Shown here: piece by piece, positions 7,495-16,820 of the stretch
Layout: every line of letters starts with the position of its first letter
Position numbering within the stretch: position 1 is the first letter of the stretch
Assembly (NCBI RefSeq): GCF_001279695.1
Contig: NZ_LGDD01000018.1
Coordinates: 1-23,868 of the forward strand
DNA length: 23,868 bases
Reading direction: 5' to 3'
Origin: Streptomyces sp. WM6378
GTDB taxonomy: Bacteria > Actinomycetota > Actinomycetes > Streptomycetales > Streptomycetaceae
Program-made: the position numbers and the translations under genes
Notes under the pieces: model-generated
Databases searched by the model: none
Told to the model about the DNA's origin: nothing
What the model saw: the letters and a program-made list of their open reading frames with translations, nothing else

Positions 7495-8078
7495 TGGCTA
7501 TCCCTGGATCCGGCCTCGCCAAGGGCCTCGCCGTCACGCTCCGCACGATGACGAAGAAGACCGTCACCGCGCAGTACCCCGACGTCCAGCCCGAACTCCC
7601 GCCCCGCAGCCGGGGCGTGATCGGCCTGTTCGAGGAGAACTGCACGGTGTGCATGCTGTGCGCCCGCGAGTGCCCCGACTGGTGCATCTACATCGACTCC
7701 CACAAGGAGACGGTCCCGGCCGCGGTCGAGGGCGGCCGCGAACGCAGCCGCAACGTCCTCGACCGCTTCGCCATCGACTTCTCGCTCTGCATGTACTGCG
7801 GTATCTGCATCGAGGTGTGCCCTTTCGACGCGCTGTTCTGGTCCCCCGAGTTCGAGTACGCGGAGACGGACATCCACGAACTCACCCACGAGCGCGACAA
7901 GCTGCGCGACTGGATGTGGACGGTCCCGGCCCCGCCCGCGCTCGACCCCGGCGCCGAGGAGCCGAAGGAAGTCGCCGCCGCCCGCAAGGCCGCCGACAAG
8001 CTGGCCGCGGCGCAGGCAGCCGAGGCCGAGCAGACTGGGCAGACCGGGCAGACCGGCCCCGAGGGAGGGCAGGCATGA
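7494..8078 (+). CDS. nuoI: NADH-quinone oxidoreductase subunit I, 2x[4Fe-4S] (NuoI-like)
   Basis: Product of 194 aa from ATG 7494. Two ferredoxin-type cluster motifs bind the N6a/N6b [4Fe-4S] centres: Cys50-x2-Cys53-x2-Cys56-x3-Cys60-Pro ([12 protein letters not shown]) and Cys99-x2-Cys102-x2-Cys105-x3-Cys109-Pro ([12 protein letters not shown]). The C-terminus is a charged Ala-rich helix ending in a short Gln-Thr-Gly repeat (TGQTGQTG). NuoI normally relays electrons from NuoG to NuoB. Without NuoEFG in this operon it is the exposed entry point, where a ferredoxin could dock, as proposed for other complex I relatives that lack the NADH module. Overlaps nuoJ as ATGA. Confidence 0.95.
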   Translation: MAIPGSGLAKGLAVTLRTMTKKTVTAQYPDVQPELPPRSRGVIGLFEENCTVCMLCARECPDWCIYIDSHKETVPAAVEGGRERSRNVLDRFAIDFSLCMYCGICIEVCPFDALFWSPEFEYAETDIHELTHERDKLRDWMWTVPAPPALDPGAEEPKEVAAARKAADKLAAAQAAEAEQTGQTGQTGPEGGQA

Positions 8079-8686
8079 GCGGGATCCTCGCCCAGGCGGC
8101 CCTCACCTCGCCGCACGGCTTCCTGTCGCCGACCGGCGTGGAGATCGCGTTCCTCCTCGTCGGCATCGCCACCCTCGCCGCGGCCGTCATGACCGTCACC
8201 ACCCAGCAGCTGGTGCACGCCGCCCTGTGGCTGGTCGTGGCGCTCGGCGGCCTGGCCGTCGAATACCTCCTGCTCACCGCCGAGTTCATCGCCTGGGTGC
8301 AGGTGCTCATCTACGTCGGTTCGATCGTGGTGCTCCTCCTGTTCGGCCTGATGCTCACCAAGGCCCCCATCGGCCGCTCCCCGGACGCCGATTCGGGCAA
8401 CCGCTGGGCGGCCCTCACGGTGGCCGTCGCCTCGGCGGGGACCCTCGTCTGGGTCGTCGTGGACGCCTTCCGCACGAGCTGGATCGACCTGGACGGCCCG
8501 GCCCAGGGCTCCACCAAGGTGTCCGGGGAGATCCTCTTCCGGCACTGGGTGCTGCCCTTCGAGGCGCTGTCCGTACTGCTCCTGGCCGCGCTGGTCGGCG
8601 CGATCGTGCTGTCCCGCAAGAGCGCCCCCGGTGACGCCCCCGGCGCCGACGCCGCTGCCGCCCCCCGCGAGACGGAGTCGCGCTGA
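8075..8686 (+). CDS. nuoJ: NADH-quinone oxidoreductase subunit J (NuoJ-like)
   Basis: Product of 203 aa from ATG 8075 with GAGGGAGG upstream. Five membrane helices, including the conserved third helix [26 protein letters not shown], which carries the pi-bulge region of NuoJ/ND6. A soluble loop ([20 protein letters not shown]) precedes the last helices, and a short Ala-rich tail ends the protein. NuoJ is a membrane-arm subunit near the quinone site and is involved in coupling. The stop TGA shares its last A with the nuoK ATG. Confidence 0.93.
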   Translation: MSGILAQAALTSPHGFLSPTGVEIAFLLVGIATLAAAVMTVTTQQLVHAALWLVVALGGLAVEYLLLTAEFIAWVQVLIYVGSIVVLLLFGLMLTKAPIGRSPDADSGNRWAALTVAVASAGTLVWVVVDAFRTSWIDLDGPAQGSTKVSGEILFRHWVLPFEALSVLLLAALVGAIVLSRKSAPGDAPGADAAAAPRETESR

Positions 8687-9060
8687 TGCACCTCGCCTAC
8701 CCCGCCGTGCTCGCCGTCCTCCTGTTCTGCACCGGCCTCTACGGTGTGCTCGCGCGGCGCAACGCGATCCTGGTCCTGATGTCCGTCGAGCTGATGCTCA
8801 ACGCCGTCAACCTCAACCTCGTCGCCTTCGACGTGTGGCTGCGCGACACCCTCCACGCGGGCCAGGCGCTCACCCTGTTCACGATCGCCATCGCCGCCGC
8901 CGAGATCGGCATCGGCCTGGCCATCGTGCTCGCGGTGTACCGCAACCGCGGCACCGCCGACATCGACAAGCTCCGCGACACCGCCGAGGGCACCGGGCCC
9001 GACCCGGCGGACCCCGAAGACCCCGCCGCCCCGGCACAGAAGGCTGAGGCCGCCGCGTGA
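8686..9060 (+). CDS. nuoK: NADH-quinone oxidoreductase subunit K (NuoK-like)
   Basis: Product of 124 aa from ATG 8686. Three membrane helices. Both membrane glutamates needed for proton transfer in NuoK/ND4L are present, in [13 protein letters not shown] (helix 2) and [15 protein letters not shown] (helix 3). About 25 extra acidic/Ala/Pro residues extend the C-terminus beyond the usual 100 aa ([14 protein letters not shown]). Overlaps nuoL as GTGA. Confidence 0.94.
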   Translation: MHLAYPAVLAVLLFCTGLYGVLARRNAILVLMSVELMLNAVNLNLVAFDVWLRDTLHAGQALTLFTIAIAAAEIGIGLAIVLAVYRNRGTADIDKLRDTAEGTGPDPADPEDPAAPAQKAEAAA

Positions 9061-11057
9061 CCACCACGACCCTCGCCGTCCTCGTCCCCCTCCTTCCGTT
9101 CCTGGGCGCCGCGGCCGGCCTGCTGCTCGGCCGCCGCGCACCCGGCTTCGTCCGCCCGCTCGCGGTGCTTCCGACGTTCGCCGCGTTCGTCCTCGCCGTG
9201 GTCGTCGCCGTCGACCAGGGCGGCGGCAAGGCGATCGACGCGGCCACCCGGCTCACCCCGACCGGCTCCGTACCGATCGAACTCGCCCTCCACCTGGACG
9301 GGTTCGCGGTCCTCGTCGCCGTCCTGGTCGGCCTGGTCGCCACCTGCGTACAGCTCTACTCGACGGGCTATCTGCGCGACGACCCGCGCTACACCTCGTA
9401 CGCCGCGCTCGTCTCCCTCTTCACCTCCGCGATGCTGCTCGTCGTCTACTCCGGCGACCTGATGGTGCTCCTGGTCGGCTGGGAGATCATGGGCATCTGC
9501 TCGTACTTCCTGGTCGGCCACTACTGGGAGACCCCCGAGGCCCGAGCCGCCTCGCTGAAGGCCTTCCTGGTCACCAAGCTCGGCGACGTCCCCTTCCTGA
9601 TCGGTCTGTTCGCGCTCGCCACCGACGCCGGTACGTTCCGGATCACCGGCGTCGTCCAGGCCGCCCTGACCGGCGGCATCGACCACCCCACCCTCATCGC
9701 CCTGCTGCTGCTCGCCGGTGTGGCCGGCAAGTCCGCCCAGTTCCCGCTGCACACCTGGCTGCCCGACGCGATGGCCGGCCCGACCCCGGTCTCCGCGCTG
9801 ATCCACGCCGCGACGATGGTCGCCGCCGGTATCTACTTCGTGGCCCGGCTGCTCCCCGTCTTCGCCGCGTCGGCGGCCGCGATGACCGTGCTCGCCGTGA
9901 TGGCCGCGGTCACCATGGTCGGCTCGGCGCTGGCCGCGCTCGCCCAGGACGACATCAAACGCGTCCTCGCCTACTCGACCATCGGACAGCTCGGCTACAT
10001 GTCGGGCGCCCTGGCCGTCGGCGACCGCGGGGCCGCCGTCTTCCACCTCCTGTCGCACGGCGCCTTCAAGGCGCTCCTCTTCCTCGCCGCCGGCGTGATC
10101 ATCCACGCCGCCGGCACCAACTCCCTGACCGCCATGTCCCGCATGGGCGGCCTGGCCAAGCGCATCCCCGACGCGTACTGGACGATGACCGTCGCCCTGC
10201 TCGCGCTCGCCGCGATCCCTCCCTTCGCCGGCTTCTTCTCCAAGGAGGCCGTCCTGTCCGCCGCCGAGCACACCGCGCTCGGCGAGAGCCAGGTCGCCCC
10301 GTCCGGCGCCGGCTGGACCGTCCTCATCGCCGGACTCCTCACCGCCCTCCTCACCGCCGCGTACGCCACCCGCCTGTGGCTGCTCGCCTTCCGCGGCAGG
10401 GGAGCCGAGGCCCCGGACCACGGCCGTCAGCCGGTCGTCATGAACGCCGTGCTCTGGGTGCTCGCCATCCCCTCCATCGGCTTCGGACTCACCACCGGCT
10501 ACCTCGGCGACTGGTTCGACGGGCACTCCCTCACCCCGGCCGTCACCACCTCCGTCCTGTCCACGGGCCTTGCCCTGGTAGGCGGTCTGGTCACCTACGC
10601 CGCCTGGCGCCACACCTCGGCACTGGCCGCCCGCACCCCGATGGGCGCCGTCGCCGCCCATCCCGAGGGCGACGGCAGCCTGGTCGAGGAGGAAGCCATC
10701 GCGAGCCACACCGAGGTGTACGGCAGCATCGCGTCCGCCCCGGATCCCGCCGACCCGGGCCGCCTGTTGCTCGGCCCGCTGCACCGCCACGCGGCCACCG
10801 GGTTCCACCTGGACGCCGTCTACTCCGCCCTGTTCGTCCGCCCCGTCCTGGCCGCGGCCGCCCTGGTCCGCTTCCTGGACCGGGAGGTCGTCGAGACGTA
10901 CGTACGCGGTGCGAGCGCCGCGCCGCGCTGGCTCGGCTGGGCCGTCCGCCGTGCGCAGAACGGCAATGTGCAGAGCTACCTCAGCGCACTGCTCGCCGGC
11001 TCACTCGTCCTGGCGGCCGCCGTGGTCGTCCTTGCCAACGTCACCGCGGGGTCCTGA
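9057..11057 (+). CDS. nuoL: NADH-quinone oxidoreductase subunit L (NuoL-like antiporter subunit)
   Basis: Product of 666 aa from GTG 9057. It has the full length expected for NuoL: the antiporter-like helices plus a C-terminal extension with an amphipathic segment and a last helix ([21 protein letters not shown]). Proton-channel residues are visible: Glu143 in [17 protein letters not shown] and Lys225 in [20 protein letters not shown], followed by [17 protein letters not shown]. The [18 protein letters not shown] segment is typical of the family. It is the distal proton pump of the membrane arm. The C-terminal third has an insertion rich in Asp/Pro ([15 protein letters not shown]). nuoM follows after 3 bases. 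Confidence 0.95.
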   Translation: MTTTTLAVLVPLLPFLGAAAGLLLGRRAPGFVRPLAVLPTFAAFVLAVVVAVDQGGGKAIDAATRLTPTGSVPIELALHLDGFAVLVAVLVGLVATCVQLYSTGYLRDDPRYTSYAALVSLFTSAMLLVVYSGDLMVLLVGWEIMGICSYFLVGHYWETPEARAASLKAFLVTKLGDVPFLIGLFALATDAGTFRITGVVQAALTGGIDHPTLIALLLLAGVAGKSAQFPLHTWLPDAMAGPTPVSALIHAATMVAAGIYFVARLLPVFAASAAAMTVLAVMAAVTMVGSALAALAQDDIKRVLAYSTIGQLGYMSGALAVGDRGAAVFHLLSHGAFKALLFLAAGVIIHAAGTNSLTAMSRMGGLAKRIPDAYWTMTVALLALAAIPPFAGFFSKEAVLSAAEHTALGESQVAPSGAGWTVLIAGLLTALLTAAYATRLWLLAFRGRGAEAPDHGRQPVVMNAVLWVLAIPSIGFGLTTGYLGDWFDGHSLTPAVTTSVLSTGLALVGGLVTYAAWRHTSALAARTPMGAVAAHPEGDGSLVEEEAIASHTEVYGSIASAPDPADPGRLLLGPLHRHAATGFHLDAVYSALFVRPVLAAAALVRFLDREVVETYVRGASAAPRWLGWAVRRAQNGNVQSYLSALLAGSLVLAAAVVVLANVTAGS

Positions 11058-11060
11058 GCC

Positions 11061-12659
11061 GTGATCGATATCAGCGAGTCCGTGATGCAGTTCCTTCTGG
11101 CGTTCATCGTCGTCGTCCCGCTCATCGGCGCCGTCGCGGCCCTGCTCCCCGCGCCGCCCGGGCTGAAGGGCAAGAGCCCCGAGCAGGCCGTGCTGCGCCA
11201 CGGCGTGACCGTGACCGGCGTGACCCTCATCGCCGCGATCGTCCTCGCGCTCGGCTTCGACCGCGGCCACCCGTCGAAGATGCAGGCCACGACGGACATC
11301 CAGTGGATCCCGGCCCTGAACGTCCACATCCACCTGGGCATTGACGGCATCTCACTCCCCCTCCTCGTCCTGACCGCGCTGCTGACCTTCCTCTGCGCGC
11401 TGTACAGCTACTTCAGGCAGCAACATGAGTGGCTGACGCCACGGGCCGCGGGCCCGTCCCCGAAGGCGTTCGTCGCGCTCCTCCTCGTCCTGGAGTCCGG
11501 CACCCTCGCCACGTTCGCCGTCCTCGACCTCGTGCTGTTCTTCCTCGCGTTCGAGATGGTCCTCATCCCGATGTACTTCCTGATCGCCCGCTGGGGCGGG
11601 GCCCAACGGCAGGCCGCCGCCTGGAAGTTCATCCTCTACACACTGCTCGGCTCGGTCGTCATGCTGCTCGGCCTGCTCCTGATCGGGCTCAAGTCGGGCA
11701 CATTCGACATGGTGGCACTGGCCACTGACAACGGCCGCGGGCTGACCACATCCGTGCAGGTCATCGCCGTTCTGGCGATCGGGATCGGGCTCGCGGTCAA
11801 GACCCCGATGTTCCCGCTGCACAGCTGGCTCCCGGATGCCCACACCGCTGCCCCGACCGTCGGCTCGGTGCTGTTGGCCGGCGTGCTCCTGAAGATGGGC
11901 ACGTACGGGTTCGTCCGCATCGTGCTGCCGATCGCGCCGCAGGGCATGCACACCTTCGCGCCCTACCTGGCCGCCTTCGCCGTCGCCGGGATCATCTACG
12001 GATCGCTGGCCTGCCTCGCGCTCGCCAAGCAGGGCAACAGGGGCGACCTGAAGCGGCTCATCGCGTACTCCTCCGTCGGCCACATGGGCTTCGTGCTGCT
12101 CGGCATCTCCTCGATGACCCCCACCGGCGTGAACGGCGCGCTCTTCGCCAACATCGCCCACGGCCTCATCACCGGGCTGCTGTTCTTCCTGGTCGGCGCC
12201 CTCAAGGACCGCTACGGGACCGCCGACCTCGACACCCTGGCCGGCGCCACCGGAGCCGCTCTCTACGGCCGGGCCCCGCGCCTGGGCGGACTGCTCGCCT
12301 TCGCCGCCGTCGCCTCGCTCGGACTGCCCGGACTCGCCGGATTCTGGGGCGAGATGCTCGCCATGTTCGGCGCCTTCGAGCCGGCCGCGGGCCTCAGCCG
12401 CCCCGCCTACCTCACCTTCGTGGCGATCGCCGCCTTCGGCACCCTGCTCACCGCCGCGTACCTGCTGGTCGTCGTGCGCAGGGTCTGCATGGGCGGCAAG
12501 CCGGCCGAGGGCCCACGGCTCGCCGACATCCAGGGCTACGAGTTCGCCGCCTGGAGCCCGCTCGTCGCGCTCACCGTCCTCGCCGGGCTCTGGCCCGCGG
12601 TCCTCCTCGGCCTCACCGACCCGGCCGTCCAGAAGCTCCTCGCAGGAGGCAAGTCGTGA
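11061..12659 (+). CDS. nuoM: NADH-quinone oxidoreductase subunit M (NuoM-like antiporter subunit)
   Basis: Product of 532 aa from GTG 11061. Antiporter-like membrane subunit with the key Glu165 in LVLFFLAFEMVLIPMYFLI and the Lys in VKTPMFPLHSWLPDAHTAAP, then GSVLLAGVLLKMGTYGFVRI and the GDLKRLIAYSSVGHMGFV segment. About fourteen hydrophobic helices. One of three proton-pumping subunits of the membrane arm. Its first 30 residues and the KGKSPEQAV loop are ordinary. It overlaps nuoN as GTGA. No premature stop or unusual codon use was noticed. Confidence 0.95.
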   Translation: MIDISESVMQFLLAFIVVVPLIGAVAALLPAPPGLKGKSPEQAVLRHGVTVTGVTLIAAIVLALGFDRGHPSKMQATTDIQWIPALNVHIHLGIDGISLPLLVLTALLTFLCALYSYFRQQHEWLTPRAAGPSPKAFVALLLVLESGTLATFAVLDLVLFFLAFEMVLIPMYFLIARWGGAQRQAAAWKFILYTLLGSVVMLLGLLLIGLKSGTFDMVALATDNGRGLTTSVQVIAVLAIGIGLAVKTPMFPLHSWLPDAHTAAPTVGSVLLAGVLLKMGTYGFVRIVLPIAPQGMHTFAPYLAAFAVAGIIYGSLACLALAKQGNRGDLKRLIAYSSVGHMGFVLLGISSMTPTGVNGALFANIAHGLITGLLFFLVGALKDRYGTADLDTLAGATGAALYGRAPRLGGLLAFAAVASLGLPGLAGFWGEMLAMFGAFEPAAGLSRPAYLTFVAIAAFGTLLTAAYLLVVVRRVCMGGKPAEGPRLADIQGYEFAAWSPLVALTVLAGLWPAVLLGLTDPAVQKLLAGGKS

Positions 12660-14197
12660 CCCCCGACGTCACCACCGCGGCGGCCGGCACCGCAAGCCTG
12701 GTCCAGTCCGTCGACTGGGTCGCGATCGCGCCGCCCCTGATCGCCGCGGCCGTCGCCCTGGTCGTGCTGCTCGCCGACCTGTTCCTGCCGCCGTCGCGCA
12801 AGCCGCTGCTCGGCTGGATCACGATCGCGGGCCTGGTCGTGGCCCTCGCCTCGCTCGCCCCGCTGCGCACCGGCAGCCGCTCGACGTTCTGCCTGACCGC
12901 GAACCCGGACGCGTGCAGTTACACCGTCGATCAGTTCGCCTTCGTCATCCAGGCACTGGTCCTCGGCGGCGCCCTGCTGACCGCGCTGCTCTCGGTGCGC
13001 GACACCAAGGAGAGGCTGCCCGCGGGCGAGTTCTGGTTCCTGCTCCTTTCCTCGGCGGCCGGCGCGGCCCTGCTGCCCGCCGCCCGCGACCTGGCCACCC
13101 TCGTCGTCGCCCTGGAAGTCGCCTCGCTGCCCGCCTTCGCCCTCGTCGGCCTCAAGCGCGGCGACCGGCTGTCCTCCGAGGCGGCCCTGAAGTTCTTCCT
13201 GTCCTCGGTCACCGCGACCGCCGTGATGCTGCTCGGCGTGAGCTTCGTGTACGCGGCGACCGGCACCCTGCACCTCACGGAGATCGCCACCAAACTGGCC
13301 ACCGTTCCGGGCCAGTTGGACACCGTCGCCAAGACCGGCGTCGTCCTGACCCTGGTGGGCTTCGCCTTCAAGACGGCCGCGGCGCCCTTCCACTTCTGGG
13401 TGCCCGACACCTATGTGGGCGCGCCGCTGCCCGTCGCCGCCTACCTCTCCGTCGTCGGCAAGGCGGTCGGCTTCTCCGGGCTCATCCTGGTGACCGTCGT
13501 CGCCTTCCCCTCGTACGCCGACGTGTGGGGCCCGGCGCTCGCCGTCCTCGCCGCGCTGACCATGACGGTCGGCAACGCGGCCGCCCTGCGCCAGTCCGCC
13601 ACGCGTGCCCACAGCGCGGTCCGGCTCCTCGCCTGGTCCTCGGTCGGCCAGGCCGGCTACCTCCTGGTGCCGATCGCGGCCGCCGCGTACTCCAGCGGCG
13701 ACCAGGTCGGCGCCACCGTGGCGTACGCCCTGATGTACGCCGTCGTGAACCTGGGCGCGTTCGCGGTGGCCGCCCTGGTGGCCCGCGGCAAGCCGCTGAA
13801 CCGCCTCACCGACTACCGGGGCCTGTACGCCGAGCGCCCCCTGGCCGCGCTGGCGCTGGCCTTCTTCCTGCTGTGCCTGGCCGGTCTTCCGCCGGGGATC
13901 ATCGGTTTGTTCGCCAAGGTCACCGTCTTCTCGGCGGCCGTCAACGCGGGGCTCGGCTGGCTCGCGGTCGTCATGGCGATCAACGTGGTCGTCGCCCTCT
14001 ACTACTACCTGCGCTGGACCGCGATCCTGTTCCGGTCGCCCGAGGCCGCCGACGAGCCGTCGGAGGCGGTGCGGCCCGCGCGCCCGCGCGTCCCGGCCAC
14101 GCTCACGGTCGCCATCGCGCTGACCGCGTTCGTAGGCGTCGTCCTGTCCGGCGCCCCCCAACTGGCCCTGCACTTCGCTTCGGTCACCCTCTTTTAA
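12656..14197 (+). CDS. nuoN: NADH-quinone oxidoreductase subunit N (NuoN-like antiporter subunit)
   Basis: Product of 513 aa from GTG 12656. Antiporter-like subunit with the conserved Glu in LVVALEVASLPAFALVGL, the Lys in FAFKTAAAPFHFWVPDTYVG and GKAVGFSGLILV. It has about fourteen membrane helices. A periplasmic loop with two Cys (STFCLTANPDACSYTVDQ) is present. It is the last gene of the operon and ends with TAA. The hairpin at 14240-14270 follows 42 bases later. NuoN is the proton pump nearest the NuoAJK part of the membrane arm. All three antiporter subunits have their charged residues, so the membrane arm looks functional. Confidence 0.95.
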   Translation: MTPDVTTAAAGTASLVQSVDWVAIAPPLIAAAVALVVLLADLFLPPSRKPLLGWITIAGLVVALASLAPLRTGSRSTFCLTANPDACSYTVDQFAFVIQALVLGGALLTALLSVRDTKERLPAGEFWFLLLSSAAGAALLPAARDLATLVVALEVASLPAFALVGLKRGDRLSSEAALKFFLSSVTATAVMLLGVSFVYAATGTLHLTEIATKLATVPGQLDTVAKTGVVLTLVGFAFKTAAAPFHFWVPDTYVGAPLPVAAYLSVVGKAVGFSGLILVTVVAFPSYADVWGPALAVLAALTMTVGNAAALRQSATRAHSAVRLLAWSSVGQAGYLLVPIAAAAYSSGDQVGATVAYALMYAVVNLGAFAVAALVARGKPLNRLTDYRGLYAERPLAALALAFFLLCLAGLPPGIIGLFAKVTVFSAAVNAGLGWLAVVMAINVVVALYYYLRWTAILFRSPEAADEPSEAVRPARPRVPATLTVAIALTAFVGVVLSGAPQLALHFASVTLF

Positions 14198-14239
14198 GGA
14201 CGCGCCAAGGACACGCCCGCGTCAAAGGAAAGCCTGATG

Positions 14240-14270
14240 GAGCCGCGCCCTCTTTAGAGGGGCGCAGCTC
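14240..14270 (+). terminator. Terminator hairpin after nuoN
   Basis: GAGCCGCGCCCTCT, a TT loop, then AGAGGGGCGCAGCTC. The stem has one mismatch and one bulge and is followed by TTCC. It lies 42 bases after the nuoN stop. The rest of 14271-14475 shows no gene. Near the mscL start is a second partial inverted repeat (GTCGTACGCGCAC 14399-14411 with CGTGCGTACGAC 14425-14436) that could be an operator or leader hairpin. Confidence 0.6.
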
Positions 14271-14475
14271 TTCCATAGGCACGCGGCAGGGGATCGCAAC
14301 GGCTCTGCCCTCGACATGCCCCCATTGCGGCCGCGAATCCGTTTTGGCAAGCCCCCTGCCAGGGCACGGTTTGGTCCGGAAGCCCCTGAGAAGGCACTGT
14401 CGTACGCGCACACCCAAGTGCGGACGTGCGTACGACGACGCAGAACCAAGACGACACACAACAGGGAGCAGAGCG

Positions 14476-14931
14476 GTGCTGAGCGGGTTCAAGGACTTCA
14501 TCCTGCGCGGGAACATAGTGACGATGGCCGTCGGTCTGGCCGTCGGATCCGCCTTCACGGCGGTGGTCACGGGCTTCAGCACCGCGTTCATCACCCCGCT
14601 GATTGGCCTGGCCACCAGCTCGACCGGCGACTTCAGCACGGCGACCTTCACCGCGGAGGGCGTGACCTTCCCCTACGGGAAGTTCATCGGCGCGGCCATC
14701 GCCTTCGTGATCACCGCCGCGGTGCTCTACTTCCTCGTCGTCGTGCCCATGATGAAGGTCCAGGCCCGCCTCGACCGGGACAAGCCGGTGGACATCAAGG
14801 CCGCCCTGCGCGACTGCCCCCGCTGCTACTCGCAGATCCCCGGCATCGCGACCCGCTGCTCGCACTGCACCAGCGAAATCGAGCCCGACGCGAAGGCCCT
14901 GGAGATGGCCGGACTGCCCGCCCCGCGCTGA
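14476..14931 (+). CDS. mscL: Large-conductance mechanosensitive channel MscL with C-terminal zinc ribbon
   Basis: Product of 151 aa from GTG 14476, with GGGAG 7 bases upstream. Residues 1-95 are a clear MscL: the N-terminal amphipathic helix [14 protein letters not shown]1 [17 protein letters not shown], a periplasmic loop, then TM2 [22 protein letters not shown]. The channel opens under membrane tension and releases solutes on osmotic down-shock. After the charged bundle region comes a cytoplasmic C-x2-C...C-x2-C module (Cys114/117 and Cys128/131, CPRC and CSHC) resembling a zinc ribbon, absent from E. coli MscL but seen in actinobacterial relatives. It is separated from nuoN by a terminator and so is probably transcribed on its own. 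Confidence 0.93.
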   Translation: MLSGFKDFILRGNIVTMAVGLAVGSAFTAVVTGFSTAFITPLIGLATSSTGDFSTATFTAEGVTFPYGKFIGAAIAFVITAAVLYFLVVVPMMKVQARLDRDKPVDIKAALRDCPRCYSQIPGIATRCSHCTSEIEPDAKALEMAGLPAPR

Positions 14932-14971
14932 TCCGACCCGTACGGCGTAACGCGCCCTCCAGCGCGCACAA

Positions 14972-14998
14972 GGGAACTAGCGTCCCCCGCCTGGCGTT
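14972..14998 (+). promoter_or_regulatory. SigR-like promoter for htpX
   Basis: GGGAAC at 14972-14977, exactly 18 bases, then GTT at 14996-14998. The known Streptomyces SigR consensus is GGGAAT-N18-GTT. Transcription would begin near 15005, about 70 bases before the htpX GTG. An overlapping housekeeping-type -35 (TTGACC 14997-15002) is also present, with a poor -10. The match is by eye. Confidence 0.5.
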
Positions 14999-15077
14999 GA
15001 CCAGTACGGGAGAGTCCACTGGAACGTGGAAGGACGACCAGCGAAGGCTCCCCGCCGCACCACTTGGAGGGCGTACC

Positions 15078-15941
15078 GTGCACCGCCGGCACAACGGGCT
15101 GAGGACAGCTGTCCTCCTTGGAGGACTGTCCGCGCTCATCATCGTCATCGGCAGCTTCTTCGGCCGCGGAGGGCTGATCATCGCGCTTCTGGTGGCGCTC
15201 GGCACCAATGCCTACGCGTACTGGAACAGCGACAAGCTGGCGCTGCGGGCCATGCGGGCGCGCCCGGTCAGCGAGTTCGAGGCCCCCGCGCTCTACCGGA
15301 TGGTCCGCGACCTCTCGACGCAGGCGCGCCAGCCGATGCCCCGGCTGTACATCTCGCCGACGCAGGCGCCCAACGCCTTCGCGACGGGCCGCAATCCCCG
15401 CAACGCGGCCGTGTGCTGCACGGAGGGGATCCTGCAGATCCTGGACGAGCGGGAGCTGCGCGGCGTGATCGGCCACGAGCTGAGCCACGTCTACAACCGC
15501 GACATCCTGATCTCGTCGGTCGCCGGCGCCCTCGCCTCGGTGATCATGTTCCTGGTCAACTTCGCGTGGCTGATCCCGGTCGGCCGCTCCAACGACGACG
15601 AGGGCCCCGGCATCGTGGGCATGCTGTTGATCATGATCCTGGGCCCGCTCGCCGCCTCGGTGATCCAGCTCGCGATCAGCCGCTCCCGGGAGTACGAGGC
15701 GGACGCGTCCGGAGCCCAGCTCACCGGCGACCCACTGGCCCTGGCCAGCGCCCTGCGCAAGCTGGACGCGGGCACCAAGCAGCTCCCGCTGCCGCCCGAG
15801 CCCCGCATCGAGACGGCGAGCCACATGATGATCGCGAACCCCTTCCGCCCCGGTCAGGGAGTGTCCAAACTGTTCTCGACCCACCCGCCGATGGCGGAAC
15901 GCATCGCCCGACTCGAACAGATGGCAGGTCGCCGCTCATGA
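15078..15941 (+). CDS. htpX: Membrane zinc metalloprotease HtpX
   Basis: Product of 287 aa from GTG 15078, behind GGAGGG (15067-15072). M48 peptidase with two N-terminal helices ([36 protein letters not shown]). The zinc motif is His133-Glu134-x2-His137 in [14 protein letters not shown]. Two further helices follow ([37 protein letters not shown]), then the third-ligand motif [13 protein letters not shown]. HtpX degrades misfolded membrane proteins, with the active site in the cytoplasm. The end ([16 protein letters not shown]) is typical of the family. A SigR-like promoter upstream would fit thiol-stress control. It overlaps the next gene as ATGA, so the two are probably co-transcribed. Confidence 0.95.
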   Translation: MHRRHNGLRTAVLLGGLSALIIVIGSFFGRGGLIIALLVALGTNAYAYWNSDKLALRAMRARPVSEFEAPALYRMVRDLSTQARQPMPRLYISPTQAPNAFATGRNPRNAAVCCTEGILQILDERELRGVIGHELSHVYNRDILISSVAGALASVIMFLVNFAWLIPVGRSNDDEGPGIVGMLLIMILGPLAASVIQLAISRSREYEADASGAQLTGDPLALASALRKLDAGTKQLPLPPEPRIETASHMMIANPFRPGQGVSKLFSTHPPMAERIARLEQMAGRRS

Positions 15942-16330
15942 AGACAATCCTGAACGTCATCTGGCTGATCCTGTGCGGCTTCTGGATGTTCCTCGGCTAC
16001 ATGTTCGCGGGCCTGCTGCTCTGCATCACGATCATCGGGATCCCGTTCGGCATAGCGGCATTCCGCATCGGCCTGTACGCCCTCTGGCCGTTCGGCTACA
16101 CGGTCGTCGACCGGGCGGGCGCGGGCGCGCCGTCCTGTGTCGGCAACGTCCTGTGGCTGATTCTGGCCGGCTGGTGGCTGGCGCTCGGCCACATCTTCAC
16201 CGGCATAGCGCTGTGCATCACGATCATCGGCATCCCGCTGGGCATCGCCAACTTCAAGCTGATCCCCGTGTCGTTGCTGCCCCTGGGCAAGGAAATCGTC
16301 CCCACGGACCAGCCGTTCGCCACACGCTGA
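15938..16330 (+). CDS. YccF-family inner membrane protein
   Basis: Product of 130 aa from ATG 15938, overlapping the htpX stop. It is made of two similar halves. Each has a Trp-rich helix ([38 protein letters not shown]) followed by LCITIIGIP(F/L)GIA. This is the duplicated DUF307 signature of YccF. Function is not established; the family is an inner membrane protein of unknown role. Translational coupling to htpX suggests a shared role in membrane stress, which is inference. The last residues ([16 protein letters not shown]) are polar. The 16331-16533 gap after it has only a CCGAG-rich simple repeat (about 16332-16371) and no gene. Confidence 0.88.
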   Translation: MKTILNVIWLILCGFWMFLGYMFAGLLLCITIIGIPFGIAAFRIGLYALWPFGYTVVDRAGAGAPSCVGNVLWLILAGWWLALGHIFTGIALCITIIGIPLGIANFKLIPVSLLPLGKEIVPTDQPFATR

Positions 16331-16533
16331 GCCGAGCCGGGCCGAGACCGAGACCGAGCCCGAGCCCGGGCTGAGCGGCGCGGCCGGTCCTGTGGCCTGG
16401 GCCGCACCCGGCAGACGGGGTGCAACCGTGCGCGCCCTTGAGGCGTCTTCCCCGGTGAACCGAATGGTTGCGGGGTTACGCAATACGGCAGATGCCCCGC
16501 GCAGCGCGTACGTACGAAAGGCAGGTTCCCGGC

Positions 16534-16803
16534 ATGGGCATCGTCAGCTGGATCATTCTCGGCCTGCTCGCCGGGGCGATCGCCAAGATCCTGCTCCCCG
16601 GCCGCGACCCGGGCGGCCCGATCGGCACGACCCTCATAGGCATCGCGGGAGCGTTCGTCGGTGGCTGGATATCGGCCCGCTGGCTGGACCGCCCGATCGC
16701 CAACCACTTCTACGACGGAGCCACTTGGGCGGCGGCAATCGGCGGCTCGCTCGTCCTGCTGATCATCTACCGCATCCTGTTCGGCAACTCGCGCAGCCGC
16801 TGA
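16534..16803 (+). CDS. GlsB/YeaQ/YmgE family small membrane protein
   Basis: Product of 89 aa from ATG 16534 (MGIVSWIILGLLAGAIAKIL), with AAAGGCAGG upstream. Three hydrophobic segments rich in Gly: the N-terminal one, then IGTTLIGIAGAFVGGWIS, and WAAAIGGSLVLLIIYRILF. The motif LLAGAIAKILLPGRDPGG followed by GTTLIGIAGAFVGG is typical of the family formerly called transglycosylase-associated, often induced by general stress. The exact function is not known. An open frame extends upstream to 16468 but has no family similarity. Convergent with alkB, 17 bases from its stop, and no clear terminator was seen between them. Confidence 0.9.
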   Translation: MGIVSWIILGLLAGAIAKILLPGRDPGGPIGTTLIGIAGAFVGGWISARWLDRPIANHFYDGATWAAAIGGSLVLLIIYRILFGNSRSR

Positions 16804-16820
16804 TCCATGGGCGAGGCGGA

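Noticed and set aside
8739..10808. Long open frame on the minus strand across nuoK-nuoL
   Set aside because: The product is low-complexity Gly/Asp/Glu/Arg without domains. It is the antisense of high-G+C nuo genes whose plus-strand products are clear.
12536..14173. Long open frame on the minus strand across nuoM-nuoN
   Set aside because: Same reason: antisense shadow of conserved membrane subunits, with no ribosome site and no recognisable domain.
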